From: Rhodococcus sp. Leaf278
GTDB lineage: Bacteria; Actinomycetota; Actinomycetes; Mycobacteriales; Mycobacteriaceae
NCBI RefSeq assembly: GCF_001426085.1
Contig: NZ_LMRR01000005.1
Location: 1 to 64,000 of the forward strand
Length of the DNA stretch: 64,000 nucleotides
Reading direction: 5' to 3'
The translations under genes and the position numbers were made by a program. A model generated the notes under the pieces. It made no database searches. It was not told where the DNA came from and worked only from the letters and a program-made list of their open reading frames with translations. Position 1 is the stretch's first letter. Each line of letters opens with the position of its first letter. This document shows, piece after piece, positions 16,572 to 23,843 of this stretch.

Positions 16572-17186
16572 ATGAGTCCTGCCACGCCCAAGGACGACGC
16601 ATCCAGAGTGCGGCGGCGCGACGAGATCGCGACAGCCGCGATCGAAGTGCTGGCCACCAAAGGCTTTCGTGGGCTGACGCATCGGGCCGTGGACGAAGCG
16701 GCCGGACTCGGCCCGGGGTCGGTCAACTATCACGCGCCCACTCGAAGTCGCCTGCTGCACCTGGCGTTGGGGCAACTGTTCGCCCGCGACTTCGAGATTG
16801 CCGGGGCGACGTTCGGAAGTCTGGTCGACGCCAAACCCCTCACGGTCGACGTCGTGGTGAGCCGAATCGTGGACTTCATCCAAGCGATGACGACGGGCGA
16901 CGCAGCCAAACGGGTCATCGCCCGGAGCATCATGCTCGGTGAGGCTCAGCATGATCACGAGGTCAGAGAACTCTTCGACACTCAGCGCGGCGCATTCGTG
17001 ACCTACACACAATGGATCGTCGCCTCGCTCGACTCCGAGGATCCGCAGGCGGAAGCCGAGACGCTGGTCGTCATGATCGAGGGCCTGATTCAGCGGCAGG
17101 TACTGATCGGATCACGCCTGCCCCGGTCGTTGGTGGAGCAGATGCTGCGCACAGTCGTGGCAACCTCACCGATCGTCGCGGATTAG
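16572..17186 (+). CDS. TetR-family transcriptional regulator
   Basis: A 204-residue regulator with an N-terminal TetR helix-turn-helix (RRRDEIATAAIEVLATKGF, then LTHRAVDEAAGLGPGSVNYH) and a helical C-terminal ligand domain. It is divergent from the Tat-exported PhlG-like hydrolase, with a perfect inverted repeat between them, so it most likely represses that gene until an aromatic ligand binds. The ATG at 16572 is preferred to the in-frame GTG at 16527 because the family fold begins shortly after it and the longer form would extend into the operator region. Confidence 0.88.
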   Translation: MSPATPKDDASRVRRRDEIATAAIEVLATKGFRGLTHRAVDEAAGLGPGSVNYHAPTRSRLLHLALGQLFARDFEIAGATFGSLVDAKPLTVDVVVSRIVDFIQAMTTGDAAKRVIARSIMLGEAQHDHEVRELFDTQRGAFVTYTQWIVASLDSEDPQAEAETLVVMIEGLIQRQVLIGSRLPRSLVEQMLRTVVATSPIVAD

Positions 17187-17199
17187 CGGAGCAGGGGCG

Positions 17200-17925
17200 T
17201 CAGCCCAGCAGTGAATTACGCTCGGTGTGGGTGAACGTGAAGATCGTCGCACCGAAGCTGATCAATGCCGTGAGAAGCAGTACCTGCGGTCCGGTGATGA
17301 CAACGCCGATGAAAGCGCCGACGACCCCGCCCAGTGCGAACGAACCGAGAAGCGCTGTGTAGCTGAGCCAGTCGTAATGGGTTCCACCACCGAACAGATG
17401 GCGCTCGATACCTTGGCCGAGTTTGACCAACGTTCCGGTGACGTAGCTGAGGGGAATGTACGTCTCTTCCTTCTTCGTGAACGCGGTGTTGAGAGCGCCG
17501 AGTGCGAAGGCCACCAACAGAATCGGGTAGAAGTTCACGTTCGCGGAAGACCAACCGGAGATCGCAATGTCGATCGTCCCTGCTGCCGCGAGTGCAATGG
17601 TGGTCAGCACCGTTGCTCCGTGCGGATGATTCGACCAGTAGCGCCGCCGGCAGATCGACGAGATCACCACACCCGCAAGAAACGACCCCATGAGGGCCAG
17701 CGCTGCCCACGGCGAAGCGCCCGGTGCAACCTCCTTGCCCTCCGGGTGTCCGAAGTGGCCGACGACCGCACGCTCGGTGTTCCCGGTCATGAACGTCACG
17801 AAATAGCCGGCGGAATGCAGGAACGCCACTGCGCCCACCATTCCCGCGAGTCCGGACAGGATCCAGGACAGACGAGCTTCGGCACCGATGGCTGTGTCGC
17901 GGCTGATCGACAGGGGTGAGGTCAT
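17200..17925 (-). CDS. DUF1275 (YoaK-like) membrane protein
   Basis: A 241-residue membrane protein with about six transmembrane segments and the family landmark FVTFMTGNTERAV near residues 42-54. The DUF1275/YoaK family is widespread and its function is not established. The start ATG at 17925 is clear. It lies convergent to the TetR gene with a 13-base gap, and downstream of the MAA operon on the same strand, 50 bases after that operon's last gene. It could be co-transcribed with the MAA genes, but nothing in the family points to that pathway. Confidence 0.85.
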   Translation of the reverse strand: MTSPLSISRDTAIGAEARLSWILSGLAGMVGAVAFLHSAGYFVTFMTGNTERAVVGHFGHPEGKEVAPGASPWAALALMGSFLAGVVISSICRRRYWSNHPHGATVLTTIALAAAGTIDIAISGWSSANVNFYPILLVAFALGALNTAFTKKEETYIPLSYVTGTLVKLGQGIERHLFGGGTHYDWLSYTALLGSFALGGVVGAFIGVVITGPQVLLLTALISFGATIFTFTHTERNSLLG

Positions 17926-17975
17926 GACTCGATTGTCCGGACCTCAGAGGAGGCGGCAACTCTTTGAGTCGTCGG

Positions 17976-18728
17976 TCACATAACCGACGCGTTCTCCGCA
18001 TTCGCGATCATTCCGCGGTGCATCACCCTGTTTCCCACTACGCCGCTGTGATCGGCCCGATGCATCACACATCGGTTGTCCCACATGACCAGATCACCGG
18101 GAGCCCATGCGTGCTGCAGTACGTTCTCCGCTCGAGTGGAGTGCTCGAAAAGGTACCGTATGGTCTCGCGCGTCTGCTCGGAGTTCATTCCGCTGATCGC
18201 GACACATCGGGCGGGTGCCGAGAGAGCCAGGGCGGTGCGGCCGGACAGCGGATGGACTGCGAACAAGGGATGTTCGGCGGAGGAATCGGTGTCCGACGCC
18301 ACCCCGGTCACCCGATGTGTCACCGTGCGTCCCGCCAGGTCCTCTTTCATTGCCGCAGGCAGCGTCTCGTACGCCGAGTACTGGTCGCTGAACTGCGTGC
18401 TGCCGCCGGCCGCCGGTACGGACACCGCCCGTAATGCCGTGTACGCGGGCGGATTCGGCACGTACGTCGTATCCACGTGGAACGTCGACTTCGGCGGCGT
18501 GGTGCGGCCGACGTTGCTCACGACGTTCAGGTCGGGAAATCCCGGGACCGGAGTCTCGCCCTCGGTGAACATCATCTCGCCGAACCGACGCAGAAACGCC
18601 AGGAAACGCTCGTCGTCCAGGGCCTGTTCTCGCAGTATCAGCACACCGTGTTCGGCCAGCTGCGTGCGTAATTCGTCCACCGAGGCCGAGGCGAGGTCCA
18701 GACCGCGGATTTCAATTCCCAACGTCAT
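17976..18728 (-). CDS. TauD/TfdA-family Fe(II)/2-oxoglutarate dioxygenase of the MAA operon
   Basis: A 250-residue non-haem iron dioxygenase. The 2-His-1-carboxylate site is complete: His84 and Asp86 in STFHVDTTY, and His223 in WDNRCVMH, with Arg238 (VMHRGM) as the likely 2-oxoglutarate ligand. It is the last gene of the mysA-D operon, and its ATG overlaps the mysD stop (ATGA), so it is made with that ligase. Cyanobacterial MAA clusters can carry MysH, an Fe/2OG enzyme of the phytanoyl-CoA family that trims the amino-acid arm to give palythines. This TauD-type enzyme may do a comparable oxidative tailoring; that role is an inference. Confidence 0.88.
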   Translation of the reverse strand: MTLGIEIRGLDLASASVDELRTQLAEHGVLILREQALDDERFLAFLRRFGEMMFTEGETPVPGFPDLNVVSNVGRTTPPKSTFHVDTTYVPNPPAYTALRAVSVPAAGGSTQFSDQYSAYETLPAAMKEDLAGRTVTHRVTGVASDTDSSAEHPLFAVHPLSGRTALALSAPARCVAISGMNSEQTRETIRYLFEHSTRAENVLQHAWAPGDLVMWDNRCVMHRADHSGVVGNRVMHRGMIANAENASVM

Positions 18729-19747
18729 GACGCCAACTCCTTGTTCGATAGTTCCGCGACCGACTTCGCGAACAAGCGGTCGATCGGGATGTCCGCTGCC
18801 GCAGCCATCACCGCGAGCACACTCGAAGGCGAGTACGAGCAGTAGAGACCGGCCTCGAGGAACCATGGTTCCCCGTCGGGGTCGATGCGAAAGTCGAACA
18901 GCCCGTAGTGCCGGCACCCCAGCGACCGATAGCATGATCGTGCTGCCGCCCACACCTTCTCGGTGATCGGATCCGAGGAGTCGACAATCCATGCCTTGGT
19001 CTGCTGCTTCGCGACCAGGTACAGATCTCCGTCCTCGGTTCGATTCAACTTGTCGGCACTCGTCCGCACGGAGTCGACGGCGTACTCCTCCAGGGGCAGG
19101 CACACCAGCTCACCGTCCATCGCGATGATGCCGCACCGAACCTCGCGCCCGAGTGGAACATACGATTCGACCAGTGCAGCAGACGAATACGCCAGCGCCT
19201 CGTCGATTGCGGAGATCAACGAGTCTTCGTCCTCCACGAGCGTGACGCCCATCGAATTGTCGGAGTCGACGGGCTTGACGACGACAGGCAATTCGAGATC
19301 GACGGTCCCGCCACTGTGCACCACCGTGCCGGCCGGGACGGCGACTCCGGCGGCGGCGACGACGGCACGGGCCAGTGCCTTGTCGGCCGTCATGGCCATG
19401 ACGGCCGGTATGTTACCCACATATGGCACATCCATCAGATCGAACAGGCTGCGGTAAGTCGTCATACCGGGTAAGCAGAACATCTGCGGCACCATGACGT
19501 CGAAGTGCCACGTAGACATGACCTCCACTGCCTGAGCCAGGGGTACCTGTTGCGCCGCAGCCACACTGGCAGCGTCGATACCGTCGGGAAAACTCCACAT
19601 CCCGCCGGGGGAGACGAACGCGATCACCAGCTGGTACGCGGGATCGTTACCGATCGCCTCGAGAAAGCCGCCTGCATACACCCGAGACAGATCGCAGTGG
19701 AACTCATCCACCGAGGATCCTACGAGCACCAGCACCGACAGTGCCAT
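18725..19747 (-). CDS. mysD: D-Ala-D-Ala ligase-like ATP-grasp enzyme, MysD homologue
   Basis: A 340-residue ATP-grasp ligase related to D-Ala-D-Ala ligase. LPVVVKPVDSDNSMGVTLVE is the ATP-grasp lysine and glycine loop, and GLFDFRIDPDGEPWFLEAG the metal-binding end. In mycosporine-like amino acid synthesis MysD attaches a second amino acid to mycosporine-glycine, giving an imine such as shinorine or porphyra-334. The assignment rests on its place directly after a MysC-type ATP-grasp gene, whose stop TGA shares one base with this ATG. A cell-wall ligase role is unlikely given the operon. Confidence 0.85.
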   Translation of the reverse strand: MALSVLVLVGSSVDEFHCDLSRVYAGGFLEAIGNDPAYQLVIAFVSPGGMWSFPDGIDAASVAAAQQVPLAQAVEVMSTWHFDVMVPQMFCLPGMTTYRSLFDLMDVPYVGNIPAVMAMTADKALARAVVAAAGVAVPAGTVVHSGGTVDLELPVVVKPVDSDNSMGVTLVEDEDSLISAIDEALAYSSAALVESYVPLGREVRCGIIAMDGELVCLPLEEYAVDSVRTSADKLNRTEDGDLYLVAKQQTKAWIVDSSDPITEKVWAAARSCYRSLGCRHYGLFDFRIDPDGEPWFLEAGLYCSYSPSSVLAVMAAAADIPIDRLFAKSVAELSNKELAS

Positions 19748-21033
19748 CAGTCGCCTCCGTTCTCCACGAGCTTGCCGATGTTGAAGTCGATACGAGACCA
19801 GCCGCGGCGCGCGGCGAGATTGCGCAGCAGTAGCGACGGGATCTGCAGGTGGTGCACCAGCAGGTAGGGCAGCGGATCCCACCCCGTGAGGATGGCGTCC
19901 TTGCCTCGAAAGATGGTGCGCAGCCGTGATACTCGATTGCCCTCGGTGATCAACCGCCACAGTTCGTGGTAGATCCAGTACGTCGGCCGGGCCGTCGGAC
20001 GCGGCACGGTCATCGGATGACCGTCGTCGAGGTATGCGGCAGCCAGTTCGGGGTGGTCGTAGAACATGGTGATCGCCGAGTGGGTACGCGGGTTGCATTC
20101 GATGGCGTAGATCTGGCCGTCGGCAGCGGACTCGATGAAGTCGAACGACAGCTGCCCGGTGGTGTCGAGCGAAGAGACGAATGTGTGCACCCAGCTCAGG
20201 ATTTCGGGTTTGTCCACCATCTCGTAGTTGACCTGGAACGCCGACGAGACGCAGCAGCCGTAGACCTGCAGGCGACCCTCGCGCACAGTGCCGTGCGTGC
20301 AGTACTCCTGTCCGGCGATGAATTCCTGCAGAATCCACGGATCGTCCTCGGTGATGTGCAGGCTTCGGGCGAACGAAGAGTTACGCTCCGGCGTGTGCGC
20401 CGTCAACCGCGTCAGATCCATTCGGCCGACCGGGTTGTACGAGATTCGCTTGAGGATGTACTCACGACCCGGCTCGAACTCGAACTCGTCGATCTGGGTC
20501 GGGTCGGTGATGCGCCTGAAGTCGGGAACCCGTAGCCCCAATGACGCTGCGTGCTCGGAGAATCGGGACTTGTCGTCCACCATCCGCACGGTATCGGCGT
20601 CACCGTGGATCACCTCGCAGTGCGCGTCGAGAATCGCACGTGCGTCCGCATCGTGAATGCTCGCGGCCGGGCTGGCCACAGGCACGAAGACATCGACCCC
20701 CTCGCGACGAACGATGTCCAGCAGAGCCTGCGCGTATCCCGGATCTCCCGGATCGGGTATGCAATGGAAGCGGTCGACGGCGCGCGAGAAGCGATGTCCG
20801 GTCCATCGGTACTTCGCGGATTCCACCAGGATCACTCGATGCCCGGCAAGATGAAAGGACCGTGCGAGTTGCAGGGCCTTGGTCATCTTTCCGCCGCTGA
20901 TCAGAACGGTTCGCGGTGCAGGAGTTCGATGTGTGGCGGGCCTGGTACCACGCAGAGCGGCCACCCCCACCACCGCAAGATCGACGGGGAGGGTGGCCGT
21001 CAGGCCGATCAGTGCTGCGACGGTACGGATCAT
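19747..21033 (-). CDS. mysC: ATP-grasp ligase, MysC homologue (mycosporine-glycine synthase)
   Basis: A 428-residue ATP-grasp enzyme with a short hydrophobic N terminus, as seen in MysC proteins. The nucleotide-binding N domain shows VLISGGKMTKALQLAR, the ATP-grasp core YILKRISYNPVGRMDL, then DPWILQEFIAGQEYCTHG, and the metal site YAIECNPRTHSAITMF has the full E-x-N-x-R. MysC activates 4-deoxygadusol and adds glycine to form mycosporine-glycine, the first UV-absorbing MAA. The ATG at 21033 overlaps the methyltransferase stop (ATGA). Confidence 0.88.
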   Translation of the reverse strand: MIRTVAALIGLTATLPVDLAVVGVAALRGTRPATHRTPAPRTVLISGGKMTKALQLARSFHLAGHRVILVESAKYRWTGHRFSRAVDRFHCIPDPGDPGYAQALLDIVRREGVDVFVPVASPAASIHDADARAILDAHCEVIHGDADTVRMVDDKSRFSEHAASLGLRVPDFRRITDPTQIDEFEFEPGREYILKRISYNPVGRMDLTRLTAHTPERNSSFARSLHITEDDPWILQEFIAGQEYCTHGTVREGRLQVYGCCVSSAFQVNYEMVDKPEILSWVHTFVSSLDTTGQLSFDFIESAADGQIYAIECNPRTHSAITMFYDHPELAAAYLDDGHPMTVPRPTARPTYWIYHELWRLITEGNRVSRLRTIFRGKDAILTGWDPLPYLLVHHLQIPSLLLRNLAARRGWSRIDFNIGKLVENGGD

Positions 21034-21830
21034 GTGCGCCGGATCAGCGTCACGCCGTCGCGCAGTGGGATCAGAACCTGTTGCACACGAGGGTCGTTGG
21101 CGACGTAGTCGTTGAATTCGGCGATGGCCCGGCCGTTCTCGTTCGGCTGCGCCGCGTAGGGCTGCCCTTGAAGCAGGGTGTTGTCGACGGCGATCACGGC
21201 ACCGTCGGAGAGCAGATCGCTCTCGAGCAGATACTCCACGTACTCGCGGTATCCAGTCTTGTCGGCGTCGATGAACACCAGGTCGAAGGTGCCGTCGAGC
21301 CTGCGAAGAGTGTCGAGCGCGGGACCTACCTGCACCGTGATGGCTGATCCTGCAGTCGACTCCGCGAAGCACGACTGCGCGAACTCGGCCACGTACGGGT
21401 CGACCTCGCACGCGACGACCTCGCCGCCGGCAGGCAGCGCCTCGGCCATGGCAAGCGCCGAGTACCCGGTGAACATACCGATCTCGAGCACCCGCGTCGC
21501 CCGGGTCATGAGTACGAGAAACGCCAGGAAGCGTCCCTCCACATGGCCGGAGAGCATTTCCATCTCCAGGGGCCCGGAACCGGAGACCACGTCACGTGAT
21601 CTCCAGTCCGCCGAGCGGGTCCGCGACGCCAACGTGGCCAATGCCGCAGATTCGGAGGTGGTGCAGGTATCGAGGTACGGGTCGAGTCCCGCCGCGAGAT
21701 CGCGGGCCCGATGAACACGGGTGATCAATGCGTCGGTCACCCCGGCGTCGGAATCGAGCAGCGCAGCTATCTCGCCGAGCTCGCGCGCCAGAATGGTCGT
21801 CGGGGTGACCGGTCGCGGTTCTACCGTCAC
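21030..21830 (-). CDS. mysB: SAM-dependent O-methyltransferase, MysB homologue
   Basis: A 266-residue class I methyltransferase of the caffeoyl-CoA/catechol O-methyltransferase group. The SAM site is [20 protein letters not shown], with acidic loop EVVACEVDP, and the metal-binding segment is [19 protein letters not shown]. In the MAA pathway it methylates desmethyl-4-deoxygadusol to 4-deoxygadusol. The GTG start at 21830 overlaps the mysA stop (GTGA). Position between DDGS and MysC homologues makes the assignment strong. Confidence 0.9.
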   Translation of the reverse strand: MTVEPRPVTPTTILARELGEIAALLDSDAGVTDALITRVHRARDLAAGLDPYLDTCTTSESAALATLASRTRSADWRSRDVVSGSGPLEMEMLSGHVEGRFLAFLVLMTRATRVLEIGMFTGYSALAMAEALPAGGEVVACEVDPYVAEFAQSCFAESTAGSAITVQVGPALDTLRRLDGTFDLVFIDADKTGYREYVEYLLESDLLSDGAVIAVDNTLLQGQPYAAQPNENGRAIAEFNDYVANDPRVQQVLIPLRDGVTLIRRT

Positions 21831-23038
21831 TGTGTCGGTGCGGTGAACATGTCCAGGCCCTCGCCGGCGCGGGGGAAGTCGAGGCAGATCTTCTTGTGCA
21901 GTGTCAGCACATCCGCCAGCTCGTTCGCGTCGAGATCGTTGAGGAACGTGCAGGTGCCGATCGGGTCGGGTACTGCGGCGCGCAGGATACCGTCGCGGGT
22001 CTTGAGGATCGATGCCGTTGCCTCGGAGAGCAATTCAGGGGTGAGGTACGGGCTGTCGAGTGCCAGTCCGATGCTGCTCATGACTCCCAGCACCCGATCA
22101 CGATCGGCAGTGGACAAATGGCCCCTCTGCTCGGCGACGGTCGTCGACAGTGCCATGTCGATGTTGATGGCGTGGCCGTGGAAGAACGGAGCGGGCGGCG
22201 TCAGCTCGAGCGTCGGGCTCCAGGTGTGGCCGAAGGCGATGACGCGATCGAGGTCGATCTCGTGGAGATTGGGGGCCTCGAGCTCGAGCATCGTCGCGAT
22301 GGCCGAGTACGTCAATCGATCTGCCACCGAACGCAATTCGGGCGTCCCGTCGAGGTGGCCGAAGCGAGTACGCAGCAGTTCGGGGCCGTACTGCTCCAGC
22401 ATCTCGAAGATCTCCAGGTTGCCGACGACGGAGATCTTGATCAGCTCGGCCATACCGTTGCGAACCTGGTCCTCGGGCAGTGTGCCGAGGAACGAGAAGT
22501 CGAGCAGCACCTTCTGCGATGCGTGATACGCACCCAGGCGGTTCTTGTGCTTGCCGTAGTTCACGGCAACCTTGATCGACACGCTTGCGTCGATCAGGCC
22601 GATCAGCGTCGTGGGAATGCGGATGTACGGGGTGTTGCGTCGGTAGCTGGCGCACGCGAAACCTGCTACGTCGGTGGTCAATCCACCACCGACCACCAGG
22701 ACCGGCTCGGTACGGACCAAGCCGTAGGCGTCGAATTCACCGACGATGCGCTCGAAGGTCTCGAGCGACTTCGCGGTTTCTCTGATCTGTACCGGGACCA
22801 CGGTCAGCGCGATGTCGTGATGGTCGAAGTACGCGTGGATGCGGTCGCCGTAGATCTCGTGAACCGATTCGTCGACGACCATCAGCGCGCGTCCGTACGG
22901 ACGGTAACTGTCGGCCAGTTCGGTGTTCTCGAGGGCGAAGACACCGTCGACGTAGATCAGGTCGTACTCGATTCGCTCGTATCCCTCGACACGAAAAGAC
23001 CTGTCCCCGGCAACGACCTGGGCCTGAAGATTGCTCAC
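21827..23038 (-). CDS. mysA: Desmethyl-4-deoxygadusol synthase, MysA homologue (sugar-phosphate cyclase)
   Basis: A 403-residue member of the dehydroquinate-synthase-like sugar phosphate cyclases. It would cyclise sedoheptulose 7-phosphate to desmethyl-4-deoxygadusol using NAD+ and a metal ion. The NAD loop is [18 protein letters not shown]. The segment [20 protein letters not shown], then [10 protein letters not shown], follows the DDGS pattern rather than the DAG-x2-K-TGVN pattern of valiolone synthases. Metal-binding residues lie in [19 protein letters not shown] and [12 protein letters not shown]. It starts the core mys gene set, 24 bases after the HAD-like gene. Confidence 0.9.
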   Translation of the reverse strand: MSNLQAQVVAGDRSFRVEGYERIEYDLIYVDGVFALENTELADSYRPYGRALMVVDESVHEIYGDRIHAYFDHHDIALTVVPVQIRETAKSLETFERIVGEFDAYGLVRTEPVLVVGGGLTTDVAGFACASYRRNTPYIRIPTTLIGLIDASVSIKVAVNYGKHKNRLGAYHASQKVLLDFSFLGTLPEDQVRNGMAELIKISVVGNLEIFEMLEQYGPELLRTRFGHLDGTPELRSVADRLTYSAIATMLELEAPNLHEIDLDRVIAFGHTWSPTLELTPPAPFFHGHAINIDMALSTTVAEQRGHLSTADRDRVLGVMSSIGLALDSPYLTPELLSEATASILKTRDGILRAAVPDPIGTCTFLNDLDANELADVLTLHKKICLDFPRAGEGLDMFTAPTQ

Positions 23039-23062
23039 AATTACTCCTGGGTTGATGAAGGG

Positions 23063-23728
23063 TCAGGCTGAGATCAGAGCGCGGACGCGCTCGGGATCGA
23101 GGGCCTCGACGGTATCGGTGGCCGAGCCGAACTCGGTGCCTGCAGTGTTCTCGTTCGGGAATGCGACGCACGTGATGCCCGCTGCCGTTGCCGCCTGCAC
23201 GCCGCCGGCGTTGTCCTCGATGGCCACACTGTCGGATGCGTTCTCGCCCAGCGTCTTCAGCGCGAACTCGTAGGACGCGGGATCGGGCTTGCCCGAGTCG
23301 ACCGAGGACGCGTCGACGATGACGTCGAACGAGTCGGCGGTGAGCTCAGGGCTCAGGGCCGCCAGCAATGCGTCGATGTTGTCGCGGGATGTGGTGGTCA
23401 CGAAGCCCACCTTCATGCCGTTCGCCTTCGCGGAGTCGATCGTATCGGCAACACCGGGGCGGGTTTTCACGTCGGATTCGCCGATCAGCCGTTGGAAGAT
23501 CTCCGATTTGGTGGCGTGTACCGCGGCGGCGTCGACCTCGGTGCCCGTGTCGGATGCGTACTCGCTGATGCGGTCGGCACCACCGTTGGACCCGAGCATG
23601 GAACGGTAGTCCTCACGAGACCAGTTCCAGTTCAGATCGTGAGCTGCGAATGCCTCGTTGAACGAGCGACGTTGCAGTTCGGACGTGTCGACGAGCGTGC
23701 TGATCGAACCGAACAGAATTGCGGACAT
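23063..23728 (-). CDS. HAD-like protein with altered catalytic motif I, first gene of the MAA operon
   Basis: A 221-residue CbbY/PGMB-type haloacid dehalogenase fold. The C-terminal motifs are intact: a Thr/Ser motif II in GFVTTTSRDN, the Lys of KPDPASYEF and the acidic pair in VAIEDNAGGVQAA. Motif I, normally D-x-D-G-T, reads F6-G-S-I-S-T11, so both catalytic aspartates are replaced by Gly and Ile. The protein is therefore unlikely to use the usual phospho-aspartate chemistry. It may be a non-hydrolytic binding protein, or use a different acid. It lies 24 bases upstream of mysA on the same strand, which ties it to sugar-phosphate or cyclitol metabolism. Confidence 0.85.
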   Translation of the reverse strand: MSAILFGSISTLVDTSELQRRSFNEAFAAHDLNWNWSREDYRSMLGSNGGADRISEYASDTGTEVDAAAVHATKSEIFQRLIGESDVKTRPGVADTIDSAKANGMKVGFVTTTSRDNIDALLAALSPELTADSFDVIVDASSVDSGKPDPASYEFALKTLGENASDSVAIEDNAGGVQAATAAGITCVAFPNENTAGTEFGSATDTVEALDPERVRALISA

Positions 23729-23769
23729 GAGTGCCTTTCGGGGCGAGAGACCTTGTACCAGTCAATGTC

Positions 23770-23783
23770 TCGCGCATGCGCGA
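23770..23783. promoter_or_regulatory. Perfect 14-bp palindrome upstream of the MAA operon
   Basis: TCGCGCATGCGCGA, an exact palindrome, lies 41 bases upstream of the HAD-like start in the 115-base gap that follows the cyclase gene. The same gap has an 8-base inverted pair, CCTTTCGG (23734-23741) and CCGAAAGG (23820-23827), and a GGGGTATGCCCC hairpin. It is the best operator candidate for the MAA genes; the regulator is unknown. Confidence 0.4.
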
Positions 23784-23843
23784 TGGGTGAGTTGGTTCGG
23801 GGGGTATGCCCCATCGGCACCGAAAGGGAAACCTTCGAATTTT

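Noticed and set aside
21827-23038. Reading the cyclase as a 2-epi-5-epi-valiolone synthase for an aminocyclitol cluster
   Set aside because: The [14 protein letters not shown] segment follows the DDGS pattern, and the neighbours are a methyltransferase and two ATP-grasp ligases, with no aminotransferase or cyclitol kinase.
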